This document shows, in pieces, positions 26,433 through 34,173 of a stretch of 64,000 nt of DNA (the stretch's first letter is position 1; every line of letters starts with the position of its first letter). The DNA lies in assembly GCA_910577475.1 (NCBI GenBank), contig CAJTLJ010000006.1, forward strand, positions 1-64,000, in the 5' to 3' direction. A program made the position numbers and the translations under genes. The notes below the pieces were generated by a model that was not told the DNA's origin, made no database searches, and worked only from the letters and a program-made list of their open reading frames with translations. The DNA comes from an uncultured Alistipes sp. GTDB lineage: Bacteria; Bacteroidota; Bacteroidia; Bacteroidales; Rikenellaceae.

Positions 26433-27410
26433 ATGACGATCAAATGTATCGGCATTCTGACGTCGGGCGGCGATGCTCCCGGCATGAATGCGGCGATTCG
26501 TGCGGTAACCCGCACGGCAATCTATAACGGATTCGAGGTCAAGGGAATCATGCGGGGCTACAAAGGCCTGATGACGAATGAAATCGTCGATTTCCGCTCG
26601 AAGAGCGTAAGCAATATCATCCAGCAGGGCGGCACCATCCTCAAGACGGCCCGCTGCAAGGAGTTCCAGACGCCCGAGGGGCGCCGGCAGGCCTACGACA
26701 ACATGCGGGCGGCCGGTATCGACGCGCTGGTGGTGATCGGCGGCGACGGCTCGCTGACCGGTGCCTCGATCTTCGCGCAGGAGTACGACGTGCCGATCGT
26801 CGGCCTGCCCGGTACGATCGACAACGATCTGGGCGGCACCGACTCCACCATCGGTTACGATACGGCCCTGAATACCATCGTGGATGCCGTCGACAAGCTG
26901 CGCGACACGGCCACGAGCCACGAGCGGCTTTTCTTCGTGGAGGTGATGGGCCACACGGCCGGATTCCTGGCCCTGAACAGCGCCATCGCCTCGGGAGCCG
27001 AGGCGGCCATCATCCCCGAGATCGAGACCGAGGTGGACCAGCTGGCCGAGCTTATCAACCACGGATTCCGCAAGAGCAAGAATTCGGCGATCGTGCTGGT
27101 GGCCGAGAATCCCGCTACGGGCGGCGCGATGGGGCTGGCCCGGCGCGTGAAGGAGGAGTTTCCCGAGTTCGACGCCCGCGTCACCATTCTGGGACACATT
27201 CAGCGCGGCGGTTCGCCCACGGCCATCGACCGCATCCTGGCTTCGCGCATGGGCGAGGCGGCCATCGAGGCGTTGATGGAGGGCCAGCGGAACGTGATGA
27301 TCGGCATCAAGAACGGACAGATGGTCTACGTCCCCTTCCCGAAGGCGGTCAGACACGACAAGACCATCGACCGCGTGTCGCTCGATCTGGTGAAGATCCT
27401 CTCCATTTAG
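26433..27410 (+). CDS. pfkA: ATP-dependent 6-phosphofructokinase
   Basis: Phosphorylates fructose 6-phosphate to fructose 1,6-bisphosphate, the committed glycolytic step. The 325-residue product has the ATP loop LTSGGDAPGMN at residues 8-18, IGGDGSLTGA (Gly at the position that marks ATP rather than PPi use), the catalytic PGTIDNDLGGTD near residue 128, and the substrate segment GHIQRGGSPTAIDR near residue 253. It has its own strong promoter and is followed 48 bases later by a PfkB-family kinase gene. Confidence 0.95.
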   Translation: MTIKCIGILTSGGDAPGMNAAIRAVTRTAIYNGFEVKGIMRGYKGLMTNEIVDFRSKSVSNIIQQGGTILKTARCKEFQTPEGRRQAYDNMRAAGIDALVVIGGDGSLTGASIFAQEYDVPIVGLPGTIDNDLGGTDSTIGYDTALNTIVDAVDKLRDTATSHERLFFVEVMGHTAGFLALNSAIASGAEAAIIPEIETEVDQLAELINHGFRKSKNSAIVLVAENPATGGAMGLARRVKEEFPEFDARVTILGHIQRGGSPTAIDRILASRMGEAAIEALMEGQRNVMIGIKNGQMVYVPFPKAVRHDKTIDRVSLDLVKILSI

Positions 27411-27458
27411 GGGAATTCTTCGCCCGAAACCGAATAATACTAATCCAACATATCGAAA

Positions 27459-28460
27459 ATGAAACGTGTAATAGGTATCGGAAATGCCTTGACCGACATG
27501 CTCGTCAATCTGAAGAGCGACTCGGTGCTGGGGCGTTTCCAACTCAAGAAGGGTTCGATGAGCCTGGTCGATACGAAGCTTCAGACCGAAATCTCGAAAT
27601 CGGTGGCCGGGCTTCCCTACTCCCTCTCGCTCGGCGGTTCGGCCGGCAACACCATCCGGGCAATGGCCCGTCTGGGTGCTTCGGTGGGATTCATCGGCAA
27701 GGTGGGACACGACAAGACCGGTGATTTCTTCGAGCAGGCGCTGGAGAATCTGGGGGTCGAACCCATCATCTTCCGCGGCGAGGAGCGCTCCGGCAAGTGC
27801 GTGTCGCTGATCTCGCCCGACGGCGAGCGGACGATGGTCACCCACCTGGGCGCCGCGCTGGAGATGAAGGCCGAGGAGATTCAGTCCACCGTCTTCGACG
27901 GCTACGACTGCCTCTACGTGGAGGGCTATCTCGTGCAGGATCACGAACTGATCCGCGGGGCCATGCGCACGGCCAAGGCGTGCGGTCTGAAGATCGCCAT
28001 CGATCTCGCCAGCTTCAACGTGGTGGAGGAAAATCTGGAGTTCCTGCAGGAGCTCGTGCGCGATTATGTCGACATCCTTTTCGCCAACGAGGACGAGGCG
28101 CGCGCCTTCACTGGCGAGGCCGAGCCGCTCAATGCGCTCAATGCCATCTCCGAGTCGTGCGAACTGGTGGTGGTGAAGATCGGCATGAAGGGGGCCCTCA
28201 TCAAGCGCCACGAGGAGGTGGTGCACGTCGGGATCATGGCGGCCGCCAAGCGGGTCGACACGACGGGCGCAGGCGATTTCTACGCCGCGGGATTCCTGGC
28301 CGGACTGTGCGAGGGGCTGAACCTGCGTCAGTGCGGTACCATCGGCGCCATTACGGCCGGCAAGGTGATCGAGGTGGTCGGCACGACCTTCGGCGAGGAG
28401 GCCTGGCAGGATATTTTCCGTCTGGTGGAGAAGGTCAAGCACGAACGCTATCTCTTCTGA
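27459..28460 (+). CDS. PfkB-family sugar/nucleoside kinase
   Basis: A 333-residue ribokinase-fold kinase. It shows the N-terminal GIGNALTDMLV, the substrate glycine pair LGGSAGNTIRAMARLGA near residue 60, and the anion-hole/catalytic signature DTTGAGDFYAAGFLAGL near residue 268. The layout and length fit the adenosine kinase-like branch common in Bacteroidota, but ribokinase-type sugar substrates cannot be excluded. It is probably co-transcribed with pfkA and ends at the bidirectional terminator at 28481. Confidence 0.88.
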   Translation: MKRVIGIGNALTDMLVNLKSDSVLGRFQLKKGSMSLVDTKLQTEISKSVAGLPYSLSLGGSAGNTIRAMARLGASVGFIGKVGHDKTGDFFEQALENLGVEPIIFRGEERSGKCVSLISPDGERTMVTHLGAALEMKAEEIQSTVFDGYDCLYVEGYLVQDHELIRGAMRTAKACGLKIAIDLASFNVVEENLEFLQELVRDYVDILFANEDEARAFTGEAEPLNALNAISESCELVVVKIGMKGALIKRHEEVVHVGIMAAAKRVDTTGAGDFYAAGFLAGLCEGLNLRQCGTIGAITAGKVIEVVGTTFGEEAWQDIFRLVEKVKHERYLF

Positions 28461-28480
28461 TCCCATCCATAACGAAACGA

Positions 28481-28512
28481 AAGGGGCTGTCCAAGCGGAC
28501 AGCCCCTTTTAT
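28481..28512. terminator. Bidirectional terminator (GGGGCTGTCC hairpin)
   Basis: AAGGGGCTGTCC (28481-28492) pairs with GGACAGCCCCTT (28497-28508) around AAGC, with T-rich sequence after it on the plus strand. It lies between the convergent PfkB kinase and PL1 genes. The core matches the hairpin at 17198. Confidence 0.85.
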
Positions 28513-28520
28513 TTATCGAG

Positions 28521-31262
28521 TTACTTTTCGACGAAGCCGATGGGCGTGCCGTCGAGGGTCACTTCGCCGAATCGGGCCGTAGCGGTTTTCGAACTGTCGC
28601 CGCTGTTGACGGCCAAACCGACGCAAACGGTCTCGGGCAGCGTGGCGAAGCTCTCCTTGCGCGGGGTGCCGAAGGTGGCGCCGCCGTCTGCGGACAGGCT
28701 GATCGTGCAGTCGCTGCCCGTGCGGACCAGCTTCAGCACCGTTTTGCCGCCCGTTGCGGAGGCGGAGAGGCTGCCGCGGCCGGCATTTCCGGCCGCCACG
28801 CGGCGTGAGTAGTAGCCCGTGGCGTTGTAGCCCGCCATGACGTGCAGGAGATTCGTGCCCTGAGCCGTGACGTCCGGGGTCAGCAGAATGCCGGCCATCG
28901 CCTGATTGCCGCTCTTGAGGGCCGTGTAGGCGTCGAGCGTGGCGACCAGCTCGAAATCGCCCGTCACCTCGCGGTAGACGTATCCGAACTTCTGGTTGCC
29001 GCTCTCGAACTTGCCGCAGGCGGTGATCGAGAGACCGTCGGCCGTGGCGGACACGCTGTTCGACGAGCCGTTGTAGTCGAAGGTCATCCAGCCGTTCGCC
29101 AGCTCGACAGGCAGATTCGGGTCGACCGGATCGACCGGACCGGGATCCGTGCCGCCGCCCGTCACGCCGCCGTTGTCGACGGCAATCGGAGCCTTGTCGA
29201 AGCCCGCGAGCTTGCCCACGCCGGCACCCGACGGAACGATCTCGGGGATGCGGGCCGCCTCGTCGACCTCATAGGCGTAGGCCGGCTTGAAGTCCTCGTA
29301 GCGGTAGGGCGCGGCGATCTTCGGACCGTTGTAGCTCGTGTACTCCACGTTGGTGAAGGGGCCGCGGAAATTCGACGGATTGTTCACATACTCGTTGTCG
29401 CACTCGTAAAGGAAACCGGCCTCGCTGCCTTGCAGGTTCGACACCCAGCTGCTGCCGCTCGGCTTGGCGGGGTAGGTGCAGATGTCGGTGGGCAGGGCCA
29501 CGGCGTCGAAATGGTTGTGCTCGACCAGTACCATCGCCCCGTAGGCGCTGCCGGCTCCGTAGGTCGTGCACCCGTCGTAGAAGTTGTTGTAGACGTGGGC
29601 CTTGCCGAAACGGACGCGCGGGTGGCGCGACGACGAGGCGTCGAAGTGGTTGTGGTGGAACGTGACGGTAATCGCCTTGTCGGCCGTCTGGCTGTTGGAG
29701 TGGCCTACCAGACAGCTCTTCTGCGTCTGGATGAAGTGGCACCACGACACCGTTACGCCGTGCGTGGCGTGGGTGATGTCGCACGAGCCGTCCTCGTAGT
29801 CGTGCGACTGGTTCATCGACTGGAACGTGCAGTGGTCGACCCATACGTTCTCGCAATCCTGCATCGAAATGCCGTCGGCGCCGTTGTCGGCCTTCGGCAT
29901 CTGGATGTAGAGGTTGCGGATCACGATGTTCGATGCCCGCACCAGGAAGAGGCCGATGTTCTGCATCACGAAGCCGTCGGTGCCGTAAATGGTGATGTTG
30001 TGCGTGTCCTTGACGTCGAACCAGGGGCTGCTGGCGGAGCGGCCCTGATCCTTCGTGAAGGTGCCGCTGAGCCATACGATGGCCGGAGTGGTCGACTTGG
30101 CCTTCTGACGGGCCAGCAGCCAGGTCTGGAACTTGGCGCCGTCGTCGAAGTGGTGGATGTCGGACGCTGCGGCGCCTTCGCCGCCCGTGGCCTTCTCTCC
30201 GTAGCCGTAGAGCTTGTCCAGTTCGACATTACCCGTTACGGGGGGATCGATCGGATCCACGGGTTCGTCGCCTCCCTCCGCCTTCACGGCGATGGCGGCC
30301 AGCTTCAGCCGGGCCGAGGAGGAGACGGCCCACAGCACGATCTCGCCCTCGCCGCCGGAGGCCGGAGCGGTGATCTCCACCTGCTCCTCGCTCACCTTCA
30401 CGGCCCATCCGTCGGGACGCTCGATGCCGATCTCCGCTACGCCGCGCTGTCGGAGCGGGAACGTGCGGGTCTCACCGGCCTCGAAGAGTTCGGTGCCTGA
30501 AGAGGTTATCATGAATACGAAAGCTTCGGCGACCGGAACCTCGATCCGCACGCCCGAGATCAGCTCCACGATCAGCGCGCTGCCGTCCTCCGACAGCCGG
30601 GCCGAACGGAAGAGCGAATCGGGGAGTTTCGAGGGGTCGGCGGACACAGGTCTGCCGTCGGCGTCGAGGATTCGGACGGCACCGCTGCCGTCGCCGTAGT
30701 CGGCCGTCCAATAGCCCTGCGCGTCGATCCCCAGCACGGGAGTCTTCCCCGCGGAGCCCTGCCCGCCGGGACGGCCGGCGGCTCCGGCCTCGCCAGTGCC
30801 CTTGACGGGCTGTCCGGCGGTGTCCAGTACATCGGTCCAGCTCTTGCCGCCGTCGGTCGATATCTTCCAATAGCCGTCTGCGGGGTCGATCTTCAGCAGG
30901 GGCATCTCTGCGGCACTGCCGTCGGGGCCCTTCTCTCCGGCGGCTCCCTGATCGCCCCGGTCGCCGGTCTCTCCCTTCGCGCCGCAGGAGAGGACATCCG
31001 TATCGCCGTTATCGTAGGTGATGGTGACGACGCCGGCCGCCTCCGTCACGCCGGTGATGCAGCGGTAGCCGTCGAGCGACGCCACGAGATCGGCATAGCT
31101 CTTCAGGTCGTCGTTGAGCCGGTTCAGTTGCTCGCGGGCGGCCCCGATGCGTGCGGCGAGGTCGTTCGTCCGGCCGTTCAGCTCGGAGTCGTCGTATGCG
31201 TCCGAACAGCTCCAGCCCAGCGAAACCGCCGCGAGCAGTGCGGAATAGATGATCTTTTTCAT
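28521..31262 (-). CDS. DUF4988 lipoprotein with PL1-type pectate lyase domain
   Basis: A 913-residue predicted surface lipoprotein (LGWSC lipobox, then acidic SDAYDDSE). After a short coiled coil comes a collagen-like Gly-X-Y stretch (residues ~93-118), then beta repeats of the form DxxGYWKxSxDGGxxW. The catalytic part (~355-690) is a polysaccharide lyase family 1 parallel beta-helix: ISMQDCENVWVDHCTF, FHHNHFDASSSRHPRVRFG and HVYNNFYDG give the Ca-binding and Arg region. A C-terminal laminin-like sandwich (~725-913) could bind carbohydrate. The usual substrate of PL1 is pectate. It follows the other DUF4988 gene by 8 bases in one operon. Confidence 0.88.
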   Translation of the reverse strand: MKKIIYSALLAAVSLGWSCSDAYDDSELNGRTNDLAARIGAAREQLNRLNDDLKSYADLVASLDGYRCITGVTEAAGVVTITYDNGDTDVLSCGAKGETGDRGDQGAAGEKGPDGSAAEMPLLKIDPADGYWKISTDGGKSWTDVLDTAGQPVKGTGEAGAAGRPGGQGSAGKTPVLGIDAQGYWTADYGDGSGAVRILDADGRPVSADPSKLPDSLFRSARLSEDGSALIVELISGVRIEVPVAEAFVFMITSSGTELFEAGETRTFPLRQRGVAEIGIERPDGWAVKVSEEQVEITAPASGGEGEIVLWAVSSSARLKLAAIAVKAEGGDEPVDPIDPPVTGNVELDKLYGYGEKATGGEGAAASDIHHFDDGAKFQTWLLARQKAKSTTPAIVWLSGTFTKDQGRSASSPWFDVKDTHNITIYGTDGFVMQNIGLFLVRASNIVIRNLYIQMPKADNGADGISMQDCENVWVDHCTFQSMNQSHDYEDGSCDITHATHGVTVSWCHFIQTQKSCLVGHSNSQTADKAITVTFHHNHFDASSSRHPRVRFGKAHVYNNFYDGCTTYGAGSAYGAMVLVEHNHFDAVALPTDICTYPAKPSGSSWVSNLQGSEAGFLYECDNEYVNNPSNFRGPFTNVEYTSYNGPKIAAPYRYEDFKPAYAYEVDEAARIPEIVPSGAGVGKLAGFDKAPIAVDNGGVTGGGTDPGPVDPVDPNLPVELANGWMTFDYNGSSNSVSATADGLSITACGKFESGNQKFGYVYREVTGDFELVATLDAYTALKSGNQAMAGILLTPDVTAQGTNLLHVMAGYNATGYYSRRVAAGNAGRGSLSASATGGKTVLKLVRTGSDCTISLSADGGATFGTPRKESFATLPETVCVGLAVNSGDSSKTATARFGEVTLDGTPIGFVEK

Positions 31263-31270
31263 GGTGCGGT

Positions 31271-33076
31271 CTACTTTTTATATTCGATGACGATGGATAC
31301 GACCTTGCCGTCTTCGGCCGAGGCATTCTTGAAGAGGAACATGCCGTTGTTGCCGGCCGGGAAGGTGTAGACGTGCTCCGTGGCCTTCACATTGTCGTTC
31401 GACGAGAGAACCGCCGTTTCGGTGGCTCCGGCATTGGCCGTCATGGTGAAGATGCTGCCCTTCTTGAGGCCGTTGTCGATCAGGTTGACCGTGATCTTCA
31501 CGATCTCGCCCAGCGGGGTCGTGTTGCGCAGGGTGGTGTCGCCTGCGGTCGCAGCCTTGTAGAAGTAGAGCACCGGAACCTTTACGGCCGCAGCGTTGGC
31601 GCTGGTGGCGAGAGCCAGGTAGCTCTCGAAGCCGATGTCCTCCCAGCTCCAGCTGTTCGGGGAGCCGGCGACCAGACCCGTCTTGCCGGTGGGCAGCCCC
31701 AGACCGGCCTCGGACATGGCCTTTGCATCGAGTGTCAGGGTTTCGACGGCGGGTTCGGGGTTGACCGTTCCGGTGGCCGTCGTGCGGACCTCGATCGAAG
31801 CCCACTCCGAATCGGTGTAGTTCGTGCCGTCGCCGGCGGCCTTCACGGCTACGGTGTAGGCGGTCTCGGCTGTCAGTTCCGTAACGGTGACGGAGCCCGT
31901 CTTGCCCAGCGACTGCTCGGTGCCGCCGTTCACCTTGTAGAGATAGCCCGAGGCGTTCGCGTCGGGCGTCCAGTTCACGGTCACACTCGTGGCGGTGGCG
32001 GCGCCGGCCGTCAGGACGGGGGCGTCGAGTTGACGGGCCACGGGAGCTGCCGAGCCGTCGATTCCCACCTCCATGCGCACCACGCAGGAAAGTCCGTTGT
32101 TCAGGACGGCCAGCAGCGATACGTCGGTCGACGAGTCGGCCGTGGCCCGCGTGCCTTCGGCCGGAGCCGTGACGCTCACCTTGCCAGCCTCGCAGCCGAC
32201 CTTCCAGCCGTCGGGCCGGCCCAGCACCTTCACGTAGTCGGCCGAGGCCTTCAGTTCGTAGACTTTCGTCTCGTTATAGGCGAAGAGCTGCTTTTCGGTC
32301 ACGGGAGCACTGTCCAGCATCAGCTGCGCCAGGGCACTGCCGCCCACGGGGATCGAAAGGGTCTCAGTCGATCCGGCCAGCACCACTTCGAGGGTCGAGC
32401 CGTCGTCGGAGAGCTTCGCCGAGGCGAATACCGAGTCGTATCCGGTCGACGGAGCGCCGTTGCCGTTTCCTACGGCCTTCACATCCTCGCCGGCCGCGTC
32501 CTTGACTCGCTCGCAGGTCGCACCGCCGTCGTAGCTTACCGTCCAGTAGCCCTCGGCGTCGACGCTCAGGCGCGGCGTAACCCCCTGCGCACCTTCAGGT
32601 CCGGTGGCGCCGTCGGGACCTGTCTGACCCAGTGCGCTGATCTTCTGGTTGTTGGGGTACTCCCAGTTCGTGCCGTCGAACGAGATCTGCCAATAGCCCT
32701 CGGCGTCGATGCGCCACATCGGGCTGACGGCATCGTCGCCCTTCTCACCGGGTGCGCCCGGACCGCCGGTCTCTCCCTTGTCGCCCTTCGCGCCGTTGGC
32801 GATGGTGTAGCTCTGTCCGTCGCTGAAGGTGATCGTGTAGCCGCCGTCGGCTGCGGGCGTCACGGAGGTGATGGCGATGCCGTTCGCAATGCGCTGCAGA
32901 GCGGCTATGTCGTCGTTGATCTTGTCGGCGGTCTGTTGCATCCGCTCGATCTGCTGTTCCAGTGTGGAGAGCTGGCTGTCCAGATCGGAGATTTTTCCGC
33001 GCAGTTCCGTATCGTCGTAGTCGGAACCGCAGGCGGCCATCGCGAAGGTCGTGATGAGGAGCAGGATTTTTTTCAT
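31271..33076 (-). CDS. DUF4988 lipoprotein with Fn3 domain
   Basis: A 601-residue predicted lipoprotein (AMAAC lipobox, acidic GSDYDDTE after it, as in surface-exposed Bacteroidota lipoproteins). Residues ~25-65 form a coiled coil (ISDLDSQLSTLEQQIERMQ). Two collagen-like blocks follow (GAKGDKGETGGPGAPGEKG and GQTGPDGATGPEGAQG), each ahead of a DAEGYW beta unit. A fibronectin type III domain sits near residues 365-440 and an uncharacterised beta domain ends the protein. No catalytic motif is visible, so it is more likely a binding or scaffold protein paired with the PL1 protein downstream. It resembles that protein across its first ~330 residues. Confidence 0.8.
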   Translation of the reverse strand: MKKILLLITTFAMAACGSDYDDTELRGKISDLDSQLSTLEQQIERMQQTADKINDDIAALQRIANGIAITSVTPAADGGYTITFSDGQSYTIANGAKGDKGETGGPGAPGEKGDDAVSPMWRIDAEGYWQISFDGTNWEYPNNQKISALGQTGPDGATGPEGAQGVTPRLSVDAEGYWTVSYDGGATCERVKDAAGEDVKAVGNGNGAPSTGYDSVFASAKLSDDGSTLEVVLAGSTETLSIPVGGSALAQLMLDSAPVTEKQLFAYNETKVYELKASADYVKVLGRPDGWKVGCEAGKVSVTAPAEGTRATADSSTDVSLLAVLNNGLSCVVRMEVGIDGSAAPVARQLDAPVLTAGAATATSVTVNWTPDANASGYLYKVNGGTEQSLGKTGSVTVTELTAETAYTVAVKAAGDGTNYTDSEWASIEVRTTATGTVNPEPAVETLTLDAKAMSEAGLGLPTGKTGLVAGSPNSWSWEDIGFESYLALATSANAAAVKVPVLYFYKAATAGDTTLRNTTPLGEIVKITVNLIDNGLKKGSIFTMTANAGATETAVLSSNDNVKATEHVYTFPAGNNGMFLFKNASAEDGKVVSIVIEYKK

Positions 33077-33134
33077 GATTGTCGGTATTGGTTTTTGGTT
33101 GATTTTATGTAGTTTTGTCTCCCCGAATTTTTAA

Positions 33135-33142
33135 CAAATGTA
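33135..33142 (-). promoter_or_regulatory. Possible -7 box of the DUF4988 operon
   Basis: TACATTTG on the minus strand (complement of 33135-33142) matches TAnnTTTG and lies 58 bases before the ATG at 33076. The large inverted repeat at 33164-33217 lies just upstream of it. Confidence 0.4.
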
Positions 33143-33163
33143 TAAAAACGGCGGGCTTCGGAC

Positions 33164-33217
33164 CGGGATATTTTATCAACCCGACAATTTGTCCCATGTT
33201 TTTGATAAAATATCCCG
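33164..33217. repeat. 16-bp perfect inverted repeat between divergent genes
   Basis: CGGGATATTTTATCAA (33164-33179) and its exact reverse complement (33202-33217) are separated by 22 bases. It lies between the minus-strand DUF4988 operon and the plus-strand DUF5131 gene, immediately upstream of a possible -7 box on each strand (33135-33142 minus, TATTTTTG 33220-33227 plus). It fits an operator dyad or a hairpin better than a terminator, since it precedes both genes. Confidence 0.75.
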
Positions 33218-33270
33218 ACTATTTTTGAATTTCGCCTGAAGAATTTTGTGTAGTAGTGGAAAACGAGCGG

Positions 33271-34050
33271 ATGAACGCCTATTACGGATGGAGCTGGAAC
33301 CCGTGGCACGGCTGTACGAAGATCAGCCCCGGGTGCCGCTACTGCTATGTCTATCGGCAGGACGAGATGTACGGGACGGAGACGGCCAGCAGCGAGGCGC
33401 GGCGGAACCGGGATTACGATCTGCCCCTGAGGCGTAAGCGCGACGGGAGCTGGAAGATCCCTCCCGGAGCCTTCGTCTTCACCTGCTTCACCTCCGATTT
33501 CCTGCTCTCCGATGCCGATGCGTGGCGGGCCGGCGCCTGGGAGATGATACGCCGGCGGAGCGACTGCCGCTTCTTCTTTTTCACCAAGCGGATCGACCGT
33601 TTCGCCGCTGCGGTGCCCGATGATTGGGGCGACGGCTGGGAAAACGTGATCGTGGGTTGCACGGTGGAGAACCGGGCGATGGCGGAGTATCGGCTGCCGA
33701 TTTTCCGCGACTTGCCGATCCGCCACAAGGCGATCATCGCCGCGCCCCTGCTCGAGCGGCTCGATCTGTCGTCGTGGCTGGACGATGATGCAATCGAGGA
33801 GGTTTCGGTGGGCGGCGAATCGGGCCTGCATGCCCGCCCCTGCGACTACGACTGGGTGCTGGATATCCGGCGGCAGTGCGTGGAGTGCGGCGTGCCCTTC
33901 CGGTTCCACCAGACCGGAGCCCGTCTGCTCAAGGAGGGCCGCCTCTATCGCATTCCCCGTTCCTGCCAGATTTCGCAGGCCCGCCGGGCGTCCATCGACT
34001 ACCGGATCGGCCCCGACGGCATGCCCCTGCCTCGGCACGGAGAGCTGTAA
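33271..34050 (+). CDS. DUF5131 (phage Gp37/Gp68-like) protein
   Basis: A 259-residue protein of the DUF5131 family, first noted in phages. The family start YYGWSWNPWHGCTKISPGC then RYCYV is present; its Cys-x6-Cys-x2-Cys spacing resembles an iron-sulfur or radical-SAM-type cluster site. Further conserved pieces are FTCFTSDFLL, FFFTKRIDRF, VGCTVENR and SVGGESG. I start at the ATG 33271 because family proteins begin a few residues before the Trp-Asn-Pro motif; a GTG at 33256 is possible. No phage genes surround it. Function is unknown. Confidence 0.82.
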   Translation: MNAYYGWSWNPWHGCTKISPGCRYCYVYRQDEMYGTETASSEARRNRDYDLPLRRKRDGSWKIPPGAFVFTCFTSDFLLSDADAWRAGAWEMIRRRSDCRFFFFTKRIDRFAAAVPDDWGDGWENVIVGCTVENRAMAEYRLPIFRDLPIRHKAIIAAPLLERLDLSSWLDDDAIEEVSVGGESGLHARPCDYDWVLDIRRQCVECGVPFRFHQTGARLLKEGRLYRIPRSCQISQARRASIDYRIGPDGMPLPRHGEL

Positions 34051-34056
34051 AAACAG

Positions 34057-34084
34057 TCGAGGCCCCGCGATTGCGGGGCCTCGA
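34057..34084 (+). terminator. Hairpin after the DUF5131 gene
   Basis: A 12-bp perfect stem, TCGAGGCCCCGC (34057-34068) with GCGGGGCCTCGA (34073-34084), has a GATT loop. No T-run follows, so termination may need a factor. It also lies past the GH89 stop (34174, minus strand). Confidence 0.65.
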
Positions 34085-34173
34085 TCATGTCGGTAAAAGG
34101 GTCGGCCACACTTTGTACTCTATTCGCATACATACAATCACTCGCCTATTCGCATGGCCGAACCCTTTTAGGT

